Part shown: positions 28,303 through 39,095 of the stretch, piece by piece
Layout of the letters: each line of letters starts with the position of its first letter
How positions within the stretch are numbered: position 1 is the first letter of the stretch
Origin: Orientallactaga sibirica
Lineage: Eukaryota; Chordata; Mammalia; Rodentia; Dipodidae
DNA length: 64,000 bases
Direction: 5' to 3'
NCBI GenBank assembly: GCA_036365145.1
Contig: JAEOAD010002183.1
Location: forward strand, 3,497,501 to 3,561,500
Made by a program: the position numbers and the translations under genes
Notes under the pieces: model-generated
What the model saw: the letters and a program-made list of their open reading frames with translations, nothing else
Told to the model about the DNA's origin: nothing
Databases searched by the model: none

Positions 28303-28845
28303 TGGAACAATAACCAGAAACCAACACAAAAATTATTCTAAGTATGAAGAAGCAAAAGTTATTTCAAGTAAAATCAAGCAAGAAGTACACAGGGCTCTCT
28401 CTTCTTGACATTGCTATTTAATAACTTTCTTGAAGACTCCAGGGAATGTAATAAGATGAATTTGAAAAAGTAAACTGACACAGATACAAAACAAAGTAAA
28501 GCAAGACAAATTAGTAAAACCCCATCAGGATGCAATAAACAAAGCCCCTAAAATTCAACTGTGCAGAATGTGGCATTGCACTTTTGTAAGTTAATGAAAT
28601 GAGATCAGTTGTATAGCCAGCTGGGAATTTGGGAGCTGTGCTGTCTAAATCAATTATGTGCTACTTGGTAGAATTTGTTAGCTGTACTTGAAATATATAA
28701 ATCTGGGAATTTCCCAGTTATTTGTTCCCTGTTTAGCTGGGGAGACTGGTCCAAGAAAATAATGGGGATACAGGTAAGGTAGTGATGGTAGAAACATGCC
28801 CAAAAACTTGAACAGTGAACCCCCCCAAGATGAGGTAAAGAAAAG
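28303..28845. other. Unassigned non-coding DNA
   Basis: No recognisable gene or repeat. Confidence 0.5.
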
Positions 28846-29196
28846 AATGAGCAGGGGTAACTAGAGAGGCTGCCCACCAGCCCCCAGCTATTTATTGCCC
28901 TTGACCCCCCCTTGTGGTTTCTTGCAGGTTTAACTTTTAACTTTAATTACCACTTACACCCCATTGTTATTTTTGTTTGCCAAACTGTTATATTTTTGTA
29001 ACTCTTTTTCCTAACCTGCTCCTTCAACAGTCACCCATGCTTGCTTGTATTATAAAATCCCTAACAAACTTGAGTTCAGGGCTGACACCATTATGGAGAG
29101 ATCTGGTTGTCATGCAGCCAGGGTAAATAAACTTCCTCTCCTTCATCTAACTAGGCTACTCATCTCTCGACACCCAGAAATTTCTGTAACATTTCA
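28846..29196 (+). mobile_element. Possible solo ERV1-type LTR
   Basis: A TATA-like 'tattataaaatccc' (29049-29062) and 'aataaacttcctctcc' (about 29128) are spaced as in an LTR, followed by 'ctctcgacacccagaaatttctg' and an end 'aacatttca'. No matching second copy or target duplication was found, so this is tentative. Confidence 0.4.
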
Positions 29197-29299
29197 GGAG
29201 TCAGGCAGCTATTGTTCCCAGATGAAAGAAAGGTCTCCTTGTTCTAAATGAGTCCTTGCTGATTGTCCACTGAACTACCATTATTGTAGAGCACATTAT

Positions 29300-29600
29300 T
29301 ATTATTTGTTCACTTTTAAAATTATATATATATTATAACAGCTTATATTCTTTTATCCCCTTACCCCTGCCTGTGTTACCCTGGGGACATTCCCTACCCC
29401 CAGAATAACTGACCGCTGCTCCCACAATGCATAACCCACAACCCCACAGGGAATAACTGCAATCCCACTGAGGAGGGACCCCAATGGAAGGGGGGCAGGG
29501 ACAAGGGAGAAGAAGGTACCAACACATTATGTATCCCTACAAAATTTGTTAATAAAAACATTAAAAAAATAAATAATAAATAAATTAAAAAGAAAAAAAT
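29300..29600 (+). mobile_element. Retroelement 3' end, L1-like
   Basis: Ends 'ccctacaaaatttgttaataaaaac' followed by an A-rich AATAAATAAA tail, resembling a rodent L1 or retroposed 3' terminus. Confidence 0.4.
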
Positions 29601-29846
29601 GAACTGTCAGAGCTCAAACAGCTCTGAACACTCCTAGTAGGGCTGGGCTTCAGATTTGCCTCCAGACATACTTTAGGCTGGTCTCAAAGATCTAACCCCA
29701 GGGATAGGCCCCAGGGGCAGGAATCTGCCTGCTACGTCTAAAGTTGGAAGTTCAATTTTAATAAAATGCCTGAGTCTATGGAGCCAGACATTTAAACTGT
29801 CACCTTCAAACTTCCACAGTCATCAGCACAAACAGCGACACAGCTG

Positions 29847-29878
<32 letters not shown>

Positions 29879-31534
29879 TAACTGTGTGACATTGTCAGAA
29901 ATCAAAAAGTTTCTAGTAAAAATCCTGCTGGAACTATTACAGAATTTGCTAAAGTTCTTGGATATTAGATAAATATAGTAAGTTAATAGCTTTCATTCAT
30001 CTTAGCAATATGCAGACAAAACAATTAAAAAATTCCATTAACTATAGAGCTTTGCTGTGGTCCATGGGGCAATTGTGAAGCAAGCAGAGGTCTGACCATA
30101 GTCATTGGTCTCATTCTGTTGAAATGCTGCCACCATGTGTAGAAACCTGCTGGCCAGGTATTTGTCTAGTGGGGAGCCAGCCCCATGGGCTCGCCTGCGA
30201 GGAAAGCATCTCCACCACTTGGCTGCCATAAATAAGACTGCATTTACATGAATGACCCGAATGGCCAGAAGACCTTTTTCTCTTCTCTTTGCAAATAAAT
30301 AAATAAGATACTTAAAGAAAAAAAATTAAAAACTAAACAAGAAAAAACTGCAAATAAATAATAGAAAGTGAATGCTGCCATGTAGGGTGGTGTCTGAGAT
30401 GCTCTCTGGCTGTGTCCCAGAATTCGGGGGCTGGTGGCCATGGGAGAGGTATGCATGCTAGGCCAGGGTCATTTTCTGTTTGGATCTTTTTTCTTCTGCT
30501 TATGTTTTCTGAAGGCAGAACAGAGGGTTGAAGGTTATGGTCATTGTCTAGAGGCCTGGATATCTAAATTCAGAAAAGTCACCCACCCTGACTACTCAGA
30601 GTAACCTCTAGGTTAAGCTTAGCTCTTGGCAATGATTGCCTTTGACACAGAATCCCTCGCTAACAGCTGGCTTCATGAGAACCTCTTGCTGTCATTATCG
30701 ACAAACTGTGGGAGGGAGGCTCTGTTAGAATTTGTGAGAACCTGTCCTCAGTGGAATGTGAAATCTCTTCTCTTCTCTGCAGAAAACCTCTCTTGATTGA
30801 TCATTCAGGTTGTTGTAATCATTTGCATGAAAGACTGCCGAACAGCATAGCAAGTCTAAAACCAGTACTTACCAGCCCCCAGCAGCAACTCTCTTCCAAG
30901 ACAGTGAGTGTGGAGACCCTTTGATACTCAGCCATCTGCTTCTGCAAAGGCCGGTAGAGCCAATCTGAACGAAATTGCTCTCTGCCCCAGACAATTCAGA
31001 ACTGCAAGCTATGATAACACAAATGGCAAGTACCATACCTGTGTGCATATGTGCTGCATATGTTGTAGATTCACACATCCTTTCTCCGATCCTGAACTGT
31101 GATTTAGCAGCAGATCTCATTGGGATCAGCATATAGACTTATGGATAGTAATTTCAGTCACTCTTTGATTGAGCCTGGGTTTACTTATATGCTAAACTAA
31201 TGTTATTAACTGATAACATGCTGATGTGACAATAAATTTTGAAGACGATGTGGTCACGACAATTAACTTGACTCCTGTAGATTTCTTGGTGGTATGACAA
31301 GAATAGACAGCAGGAACATCTGTCCCTAGGTACCAGGCTATAGAGCACAAACAAGGGTGATAGTTTTGCAAATGCCTTCACAGCTCAGCAGTCGTGGAGT
31401 TGGGGGACATATAGCCAGCAAAGATGGCCTTGCACCACAGCCCTTCAGACATACTTGGTTTTTAGAAGCCTTGCTCCCAGCATGCTCCACAGGTTCCAAG
31501 ATGGTGGAAAGGGTTAGTGCTTATTTTTTAATTT
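29601..31534. other. Unassigned non-coding DNA
   Basis: About 1.9 kb without a gene that I can support. Poly-T runs at 29847-29871 and an AAATA-rich patch near 30293 hint at old tails. The remainder may be unique sequence. Confidence 0.5.
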
Positions 31535-31562
31535 TAAAAATATTTTTATTTATTTATTTATA

Positions 31563-31604
<42 letters not shown>

Positions 31605-31750
31605 AGGCCAGGACCTTCTGTAGTTGCAAATGAACTCCAGATGCATGGGCTACTCAGTGCATCTGGCTTTATGTGGATACTAGGGAATCAAACCTGGAAC
31701 TTTAGGCGTTGCAAACAAGCACATTAACCACTAAACAATCTCCCAGGCCC
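31535..31750 (-). mobile_element. DIP-like SINE with (AG)n
   Basis: Inverted DIP, with (ag)n at 31566-31602 and end 'caatctcccaggcc'. Confidence 0.88.
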
Positions 31751-33099
31751 TACTGTTTATTTTTCAAGGACAAGAAAACTAAAACCACAACCAAATAGGA
31801 TTTGATACAACAAAACCAAATTCTAAGCAGTAGTTTGGGAAAAGTTCTCCCACCACAGGGCAGAGGTTGGAAATAAATGGCCTCGAGGAGCCTCCAAGAC
31901 CAATGTGCTTGACTGTGGGTTTCTAGGACTGCCATGTCATCTGGGTACTTGATGTCAACAAGCATTGGAACCCCTAGGCAGGTGGCCTTGTATAGCATCT
32001 CTGACAGTACAGCCATGGCTGGGCTGTAGGAGTGGTTATGTCCTTCCATGGTAATCCAAGAGGAGGTTCCATGCTGGAACTTCAGAGCAGGAAGATGTGA
32101 GAAGTTAGTGTGTCTCAGTTTTCTAGGATACTTGCTATGTCTTTCATCCTCTGTTCCCCCTGGAGTTCATGTGATGCAGGAGGTCCTGAAAGGACATGTA
32201 ATGATCTCAGAAGTTTTCTTAGGACATGTCTCCTCTGCTGAAGCTCAGTGTAGTTGTCTGCTTTGCTCTTACTGGTTTCAAGGAGCCAGTTTCTGAAAGG
32301 AAAGGAAATAGAATACGTTTGTAGTCATATAACAGCACAAAGACTTAATCAATCATTTCATATATTTATTGTCACTAAGCATTTATTGATTTCCTGAGGG
32401 GCAGATAGAGTCAGATCAACTGTAACTCACACCACAGAGTTCACACACACACAGTCGTAGTTTCCATGCAATATCTGGGTGAACATTGGGGATGTGCTGC
32501 CAATTTGGGTGACTGAAATAAGCTTGATCACAGGGAAGAAAGGAGGTGACATTCTTGAGAACAGGCCAGGAGACAGAAACAACTAAGAGGGACGGCTGCA
32601 CACTGTGTTTGAGGACCTTCAATCAACCGGTCCACTTTTTCTGTTAACAAGACTTGTACTTTGCGGCTCGTCTGTAACATTTATTCCACCATTACCCAGT
32701 CATCTGGCACTGATGGCCATCCTTCACTAGTCTCTTGGGAGGACTGTTCTTTGGCTCTAACGTGCAGCAGGGAATGGGAGCGGAGCTGCTGATTGGGGAA
32801 GGCAGCCGCACAATCACTCAGCTTGTATTAGCGAGAGCGCACAAAGTGACAAGTCGGCAGTTCGTGTTCTTATGAAGATGATGAGCTGTCGCAAACCAGC
32901 AATTTGGCTAAAAAAGAGTCTGCAAGACTTCAAGTAAATTTGTCACTTTATGTTCCCTACCCTTTCCTAAGTGTTAATGCAAGTTTGCAGTTGAATTTCA
33001 GATATTCTGAAATCGCATTTCCTGGCATTCATTGATGCTTTCCTGGAAGCAAGATGCTAAGTACAGGATATATTTCTTTTGCACCCAAGTAACTCTTGG

Positions 33100-33100
<1 letters not shown>
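31751..33100. other. Unassigned non-coding DNA, possibly unique
   Basis: No repeats recognised over 1.3 kb. The stretch 32800-33010 looks balanced and unique and might be a conserved non-coding element; this cannot be tested here. Confidence 0.45.

Positions 33101-33137
<37 letters not shown>
33101..33137. repeat. (TG)n microsatellite
   Basis: About 17 TG units. Confidence 0.97.
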
Positions 33138-33484
33138 CAGCACGTGCGCAAAGGGTGCACAGTTTTTCCCAAATGAGATTTTTTTTTTGGGGGGGGGACT
33201 TTGGTTTTACATCCTCCTGACCCAGAAATCATCTCATCTCATTCAGTTGTTCAAGTTTTTGGTAAATCAGTGCTACTATACCAACATTTTTATATGAGGT
33301 GTGCCCAGATATTTACAAAGTAGGCAAATGTACTTTCTCTGGAATCAAGTAAATGGTGTCGGATTTCATATTTGTCCTAATATGCTTTAAAGTCAGAAAA
33401 GAAAAGTCTTGGAAGAAAATATTCCAAACTGGCTGGAGAAGGATTCAGAGGGTATATTTAAAAACACACACACACACACACACT

Positions 33485-33706
33485 TAGGGCTGGAAAGATG
33501 TCTAAGTGATTAAGGCGCTTTCCAGCAAAGCCAAAGGACCCAGGTTTGATTCCCCAAAACCTATGTAAAGCAGGATGCACATACATGGTGGCGCATGCAC
33601 CTGGAGTTTGTTTGCAGTGGCTAGAGGCCCTGGCATGCCTATGTCCTCTCTCTCCTTATCTGCTTCTCTCTCTCTCAACTAAATAAATAAATAAAATATT
33701 TTGTAA
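33485..33706 (+). mobile_element. DIP-like SINE
   Basis: 'agggctggaaagatgtctaagtg..aaggcgctttcc', short variant, tail AAATAAATAAATAAA. A (CA)n run at 33463-33482 lies just upstream. Confidence 0.9.
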
Positions 33707-33855
33707 GAAAAATAAAAGTTAAATTAGAATCTCACGGATTGTAAAGGGCAATGCTTTAGATCAGAGAGAATCAGAAGCGCCCAGAGGAGGAATTTGTCTG
33801 TGGATTCTGAACACACTAAAAATGATTGTCAGCAGTCAGATAAGAGAAAGGAGAT

Positions 33856-34068
33856 GGGGCTGGAGAGATGGCTTAGCAGTTAAGACTCTTGCCTGCCAAG
33901 ACAAAGAACCTTGGTTTGATTCCCTGGATCCACGTAAGCCAGATGCACAAGGTGGCACATGCATCTGGAGTTCGTTTGTAGTGGCTGGAGGCCCTGGCAC
34001 ACCCATTCTCTTTCTCTCACTCTGCCTCTTTCCCTCTCTTAAATAAATAAATAAAAATAATTTTTTTT
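33856..34068 (+). mobile_element. DIP-like SINE
   Basis: 'ggggctggagagatggcttagcagttaag', short variant with AAATAAATAAATAAAA tail. Confidence 0.92.
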
Positions 34069-34212
34069 TTAAACCTGAGGCTGCCTGTGTGGTGGCACAT
34101 ACCTTTACAAAAAAGAAAGAAAGAAAGAAAGAAGCGTGATTACTGTCAGAAGTCTGGCATCTTCTTCAAATAATATGGGCTTTGAGGAAAAAGTAGTCAT
34201 AAAAAGATGCTA

Positions 34213-34574
34213 AAAACCTTGATATGGGAGCCAGGGAGCTCAGAGGATAAAGCACTTGCCACTCAAGCCTCAGTACCCAAGTTGGGATCCCCAAATCCTC
34301 ACATAAAAGCCTGAAGCCATGGTTGTCTTCTGTAATCCTAGCATGCTGACGGGGAGAAAGAATTTTCTCAGGACCTTGTGGACCAGCTAGCCTGGCAAAT
34401 GGTGAGCACAGGAGTGAACAACAAAGATAAGAATGAGCAAGGCGAGGACCAACTCGTGGAAGTTGTCCTCTGACTCCCACACGCATGCTGTGGCACATGT
34501 GCATTCACGCATGCAGATGTGTGTGTGCATGCATGAATGCGTGAGTGCCTGTGCGCGTGTGTGTGTGTGTGCGT

Positions 34575-34608
<34 letters not shown>
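34213..34608 (+). mobile_element. B3-like SINE with mixed (GT)/(CA) end
   Basis: 'ggagccagggagctcagaggataaagcacttgcc', then 'gttgtcctctgactcccacacgcatg' and a GT-rich then (CA)n tail at 34552-34606. Confidence 0.7.
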
Positions 34609-34609
<1 letters not shown>

Positions 34610-34626
34610 CAAAACCAAACCAAACT

Positions 34627-34850
34627 AGAGCTGGAGAGATGGATTAGCAGTTAAAGCACTTGCCTGCAAAGCCAGAGGATCCAGGTTCAATTCCCCAGGA
34701 CCCACATAAGCCAGATGCACAAGGTGGCATAATGCATCTGGAGTTTGTTTGCAGCAGCTGGAGGCACTGGCAGGCTCATTCTCTCTTTCTCTCTCTCTCT
34801 CTCTGTGCCTCTCTTTCTCTCAAATAAATAAAAATATATTTTTAAAAAAC
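34627..34850 (+). mobile_element. DIP-like SINE
   Basis: 'agagctggagagatggattagcag', with B-box-like GGTTCAATTCC and long (CT)n before the tail. Confidence 0.92.
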
Positions 34851-35305
34851 CAAAGTAAACCCTGGATACATTGATGAATGTGCCATCCTTTAGTTTTTTC
34901 AAGAATGGGGCATTCTAAAAGCATGCGCTAACTAGGAAAAGGCTTATCTTGCTGTAGACTAGCTGAGAGGATTTGAGCCCTGTGCCACCTGCTGCCACGT
35001 TGTTGAATACCACTGTCCTCTGATACAAGATCAGAACAGCTGTGCTTACCTCAAAAGCCTCTCACAAGATTGGGTCTATTAACATTCCCTTGTGGAGGGA
35101 GTTGTGGGGAGAGTCACTAGACCCTTAGTTGAGATTCCAATATTTTCTCCCATCTCCTGGTTACCCAGTTGTATTCAATCCTGCTTCAGCTGTATATGGT
35201 CTCGGGAGGTGTTTGAGTACTTGGGAGGTGGAAGGTTCACTAAGATGGCAGAGGGAGCTCCAACTATGCAGCTTTGGGAAGGTTATTGACTAGGCTAGGG
35301 ACTTA
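34851..35305. other. Unassigned non-coding DNA
   Basis: No gene or repeat recognised. Confidence 0.5.
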
Positions 35306-35530
35306 AAAATATTTTTATTTTTATTTATTTATTTGAGAGAAAGAGGCAGAAAGAGAAAGAGAGTGAGAACAAGAGCATGCATATGTGCCAGGACCTCTAG
35401 CTGCTGCAAAGGAACTCCAGATGCATGCACTACCTTGTGCATCTGGCTTACATGGGTACTGGAGAATTGAACCTTGGTCCTTTGGCTTTGCACGCAAGCA
35501 CCTTAATGGCTAAGCCATCTCTTCAGCTCC
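35306..35530 (-). mobile_element. DIP-like SINE, short variant
   Basis: Inverted DIP, ending 'taagccatctcttcagctcc'. Confidence 0.9.
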
Positions 35531-35545
35531 AAGGGTGGACTTTTT

Positions 35546-35762
35546 TTTTTTTTTTTTTTGAGAGAGAGAGAGAGAGAGACCGATAGAGAATGGGCGTGCC
35601 AGTGGTCTCTCAGCACTGTGAAAGAACTCCAGACGTGTGCATCCCCTTGTGGGAAAGTGCAGTATTGCGCTCTTGCATCACTTTGAGTCTGGCTAAATGT
35701 GGGACCTGAAGAATTGAATGGGCATTCTTAGGTTTAGGAGGCCGGTGCCTTAACCCCTAAGC
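35546..35762 (-). mobile_element. DIP-like SINE, long variant, with 19-bp target duplication
   Basis: The direct repeat ctccaagggtggacttttt (35527-35545 and 35763-35781) bounds it exactly. Long target duplications of this kind are left by L1-driven insertion. The body has the extra middle block of the long subfamily ('cttgtgggaaagtgcagtattgcgc'). Confidence 0.92.
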
Positions 35763-35781
35763 CTCCAAGGGTGGACTTTTT

Positions 35782-36282
35782 GATGATATATTGTGGGGAG
35801 ATCATCCATGCTTGTATCAGTAAATCTGATACACTCATGAGTTAAGCAAGCTGGACTTGGGTAGAATTGTTTGGGTTGTCCATAATGTCCTATCTGGAGT
35901 AAATGGACGCTTGTCACATCTCCATAGGAAAAGTTAACATGACATATGTCTTCATAGTGTGTAAATTGACACGGATGTACACTGAGTGCTTCAAAAGCAC
36001 TTCTTTAATGATGGTGATGGCATTGTTTTCAGCCTTCTTTGACCCTTCCTACATTTGAGCATTCATTTGTACTGGAGCATTGAATATTTATTGGAACTAG
36101 TGCTAAGCATGCCTCTTAGCTGCAAGGAAAGGCCAGTGTGTGAATCCATCACCTGCTCCAATCACTTCTGGAGAGCTGAAGCAGGCAGGAAGAAAAGGAA
36201 TTATCCCAGGAAAGGCCTGCAGCAGCTCCACGGTGCTGTCAGTAATAGTAACTATAGCTATAGAGCATTGTTCCCTGAGGAA
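35782..36282. other. Unassigned non-coding DNA
   Basis: No gene or repeat recognised. Confidence 0.5.
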
Positions 36283-36428
36283 CTCAAGCACTTCACAGAC
36301 GCTGTCCCCTGGATCTTCCTCAGTGTCACAGAGGAGGAAACACTTCCATCATTGTCTCAAGCACTTCACAGACGCTGTCCCCTGGATCCTCCTGAGTGTC
36401 ACAGACAAGGAAGGAACACCACCTTCAT
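36283..36428. repeat. 73-bp tandem duplication, MIR-like content
   Basis: 'ctcaagcacttcacagacgctgtcccctggatc' occurs at 36283 and again at 36356. The wording (cacttcacagac..cctcctgagtgtcac) resembles an old MIR core. The open frames here (132 and 110 codons) change frame between copies, which argues against coding. Confidence 0.85.
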
Positions 36429-36555
36429 TAACCAGACAGATAATCTCACCTAGGGAGGCCAAGATGGCTTGACTCACAGGGACCAGATTTTGGTATAGAG
36501 GTCTTGCAGTCTCCTACGTGCCGTTCTGTGCTAATTACCTTCCTGAAGAGCCCTG

Positions 36556-36832
36556 TGATGGTTAATATTGTCAACTGGTCATGATCTAGAGTCACGACAA
36601 AACTCTGAACGTATCTGTGAATGAGTTTCTAGTCTGGGTTAATTGAAAGTGGGAAGACCCCTCTCCTAATGGTTGGTGGCATCATTCCACAGGCTGAAGT
36701 CCCAGACTGCATAAAATGGAGAAAAACTGTGCACCAGCATTCCCCTCTACTTTTCTGATGATGGTGGAGTGTGACCAGCTGCTGTATACTCATGCTGGCA
36801 TGCATTCTTTGCATCAGTGACTGTACCCTCAG
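36556..36832. other. Probable old interspersed repeat, family unknown
   Basis: The start 'gtgatggttaatattgtcaactgg' is a wording common in old mammalian repeats, but I cannot assign it. Confidence 0.4.
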
Positions 36833-36837
36833 CTGAA

Positions 36838-37063
36838 GGGGCAGCAGAGATGGCTCAGTGGATAAAGTGCTTGCTGTGCAAGTGGAAGTTCCTTAGTTTG
36901 GGTCCCCAGAACCCTGTGAGAAAGTCAGCAGCTGTGGTGGGCTTCTATAATCCCAACATGCTGACTGAGAGATGGGAGGAGAGATAGGAGAATTGCTCAT
37001 TAGTTTGTGGAACAGTTAGCTCAGTGAATAGGTGGTGAACAAAAAGAGACCCTACCTCCAAGG
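36838..37063 (+). mobile_element. B3-like SINE, first half (interrupted)
   Basis: 'gcagcagagatggctcagtggataaagtgcttgctg' to 'gagaccctacctccaaggagg'. It resumes at 37616 beyond an inserted LTR. Confidence 0.7.
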
Positions 37064-37068
37064 AGGTG

Positions 37069-37610
37069 TGAGGTGGTTTGAATGAATGCATGTTCCTCAT
37101 ATAGCCTGAGGTAGTTTTGATTAAGATTGAGCTGGACCTGGGCATGATCACACATGCCTTTAGTCCCAGCACTCAGGAGGCAGAGGTAGGAGAATTGCTA
37201 GGAGTTTGAGGCTAGCCTGAGACTACCTAATTCCAGGTCAGTCTGGGCTACAGCAAGACCCTTCCTTGAAAAAAAAAAAAAAAAACAAAAACCCAACAAC
37301 AACAACAACAACAAAAAAAAAAACGACTGAACTTGAAACTTGAGTCTCCAGCAACCCTGCTGGAGAAGGTGTCACTGGTGGTAGATCTTAAGTCCAGCCC
37401 TAAGGTGTGTTCAGAGCCAGTTTGAGCTCTGGCTGTTTGTATTTGCTAGCTGCTGGTGGCATCGCTCTGCTATGGATTTATGGAATTGATCCAGCTTCTT
37501 CCACTATGATGAAGTTTTCTCTTGAACCTGTAAACCTAAAATAAACCCTTTCCTCAGATAAATTGCTTCTGGTTGGGTGTTTGTCCCAGTAACAAAAAGT
37601 AACTGCAACA
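37069..37610 (+). mobile_element. MaLR-like LTR inserted in a B3-like SINE, itself hit by a B1
   Basis: The 5-bp repeat 'aggtg' (37064-37068, 37611-37615) bounds an LTR starting TGAGGTGGTTTGAAT and ending 'ttgtcccagtaac..aactgcaaca', with AATAAA near 37540. Other copies of this LTR are at 48339 and 51158. Confidence 0.8.
37132..37322 (+). mobile_element. B1 SINE within the MaLR-like LTR
   Basis: 'ggcatgatcacacatgcctttagtcccagcactcagg' to 'gcaagacccttccttg', then A-run, (AAC)n and A-run. Confidence 0.9.
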
Positions 37611-37615
37611 AGGTG

Positions 37616-37745
37616 GAGTTGAGGACCAACATTCAAATGTCCTCTTATCTCTACATACATGTATGTTGTGGCACACTGGTGTTTTCACTCATACACATGA
37701 ACATATATACTCACCATACACATGCATACACACACAAAAGAGAGG
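37616..37745 (+). mobile_element. B3-like SINE, second half
   Basis: 'ttgaggaccaacattcaaatgtcctcttatctctacatac..gtggcac' with a CA-rich end continues the element at 36838. Confidence 0.6.
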
Positions 37746-38032
37746 AAAGAAAGAAAAAGAAAAGGAAATGACTGAAGATGCCACTAACTGTCCTAAACTT
37801 AAGCATTCTAAGCATTAACAATAAGGCAATGACATTCTGGAAGAAGTCAGAAATCTTGGACATTCTCTCAAATGCTGTCTTTATGAGAAATTATCATTTC
37901 AGCTAAATTTTTCCCAAATGTATTTTCATCTGTAGTAAATATATGTATGTTTTGACAGTTAAAAATGAGGCAAAAGGAAGTTTAGCAAATAATTGCTTTA
38001 ATAATAGTAGTCTAAGGCAACTTTCTGCCTTT

Positions 38033-38209
38033 TTTTTTCTTTTCTTTTTTTTTTTTTTTTTTGGTTTTCAAGGGTAGAATTTCACACTAGCCCAGGCTGA
38101 CCTGGAATTCACTCTGTAGTCTCAGGGTGGCCTCGAACTCATGGTGATCCTCCCACCTCTGCTTCCTGAGTGCTGGGATTAAAGGCATGCGCCACCATTC
38201 CCAGCTATG
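38033..38209 (-). mobile_element. B1 SINE
   Basis: Poly-T then 'gcccaggctgacctggaattcactctgtagtctcagggtggcc', ending 'gcgccaccattcccagc'. Confidence 0.92.
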
Positions 38210-38714
38210 CTGCCTTTTTATCCAGGAATAAAATACAACTTGCTTTCAGTAGCTATTGATATTATTTCTGGCTCTTAAAGACCTATGAAATGAAAACTAA
38301 GCTTTAAAAGCTTTGCAGTTAATTGCTGCTGAGTTAAGTGCTTTTTTAAACACCTCCATGCTGACACATAATTTAGAAAATCAATCAGTGAGATGAAGAA
38401 TTAAAATATGAGCCTGAAATACTTGGGTAATTATAGAGGACTGTAATAGGCTGCTTGGCAATGGAACACCTTAGAGAGGGTGGAGTCTAGCGTGGAGGGT
38501 GGTGGACAGTGAGGGGACGTTGAGTCTCAAGGTGGAGGAACAGACAGGGGCTTTGTCTGCTGTAATAAATCAAAATCAGTCCTGCTAGCATAGTGCCTCA
38601 AAGACTGCTTTTATCAAACTAAATGGAAAGACAGTATGTTTACAAATTGAGGTGATATTTATGCCTCTAATTGAAGAGCAGGTACTGTGTAAGCAAATAA
38701 AGCTTCTGTCCTAG
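38210..38714. other. Unassigned non-coding DNA
   Basis: No repeat recognised. The AT-rich part 38320-38450 might be a conserved non-coding stretch, untested. Confidence 0.45.
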
Positions 38715-39095
38715 TGCAGTTCAGATCTCACGTGTCTCCCAAAGGGCTTGGTTCCTCACCTTGGTACTATGGAGAGGTAATGGAACCTTTAAGAGGAGGG
38801 GCCTCATGATAGGTTTTAGGTCACTCGAGGGGTACCCTTGAAGGGGTATTGGGACTTCAGCTTCTCCTCATCCTCTTTCTTTTGCATTACATCCTAGTCA
38901 TGAGATGAATGAACTTGCCTGTCATTCCACCATAATGTATTGCTACTATTGTAAAATGTACTCCCACAGGCTCCAAAGCAGTGGAACAAAACCTTTGAAA
39001 CCAAGAGTGGAAATACAATATTCCTCTGCACAAGCTGGTTATCTCATGGGGTGCCAAAAACACAGCCTCAGTCAAGTCTGGCTCTTGACAATATC
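38715..39095 (+). mobile_element. MLT1/MST-like LTR relic
   Basis: 'tctcccaaagggcttggttcctcacc', 'taatggaacctttaagaggaggggcct' and 'ggttttaggtcactcgaggggtaccc' follow the wording of MST/MLT1 MaLR LTRs. Boundaries approximate. Confidence 0.55.

Noticed and set aside
28846..29196. Full provirus around the TATA/AATAAA pair
   Set aside because: No second LTR, primer site or viral gene nearby; kept only as a tentative solo LTR.
32800..33010. Conserved non-coding element
   Set aside because: Looks unique and balanced, but conservation cannot be judged from one sequence; not claimed.
34368..34654. Cys/Val- and His/Thr-repeat frames
   Set aside because: Translations of GT/CA repeats.
36055..36472. 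Plus-strand frames of 132 and 110 codons as a host exon
   Set aside because: The frames cross a 73-bp duplication that shifts the phase, have no recognised domain, and the content looks like an old MIR.
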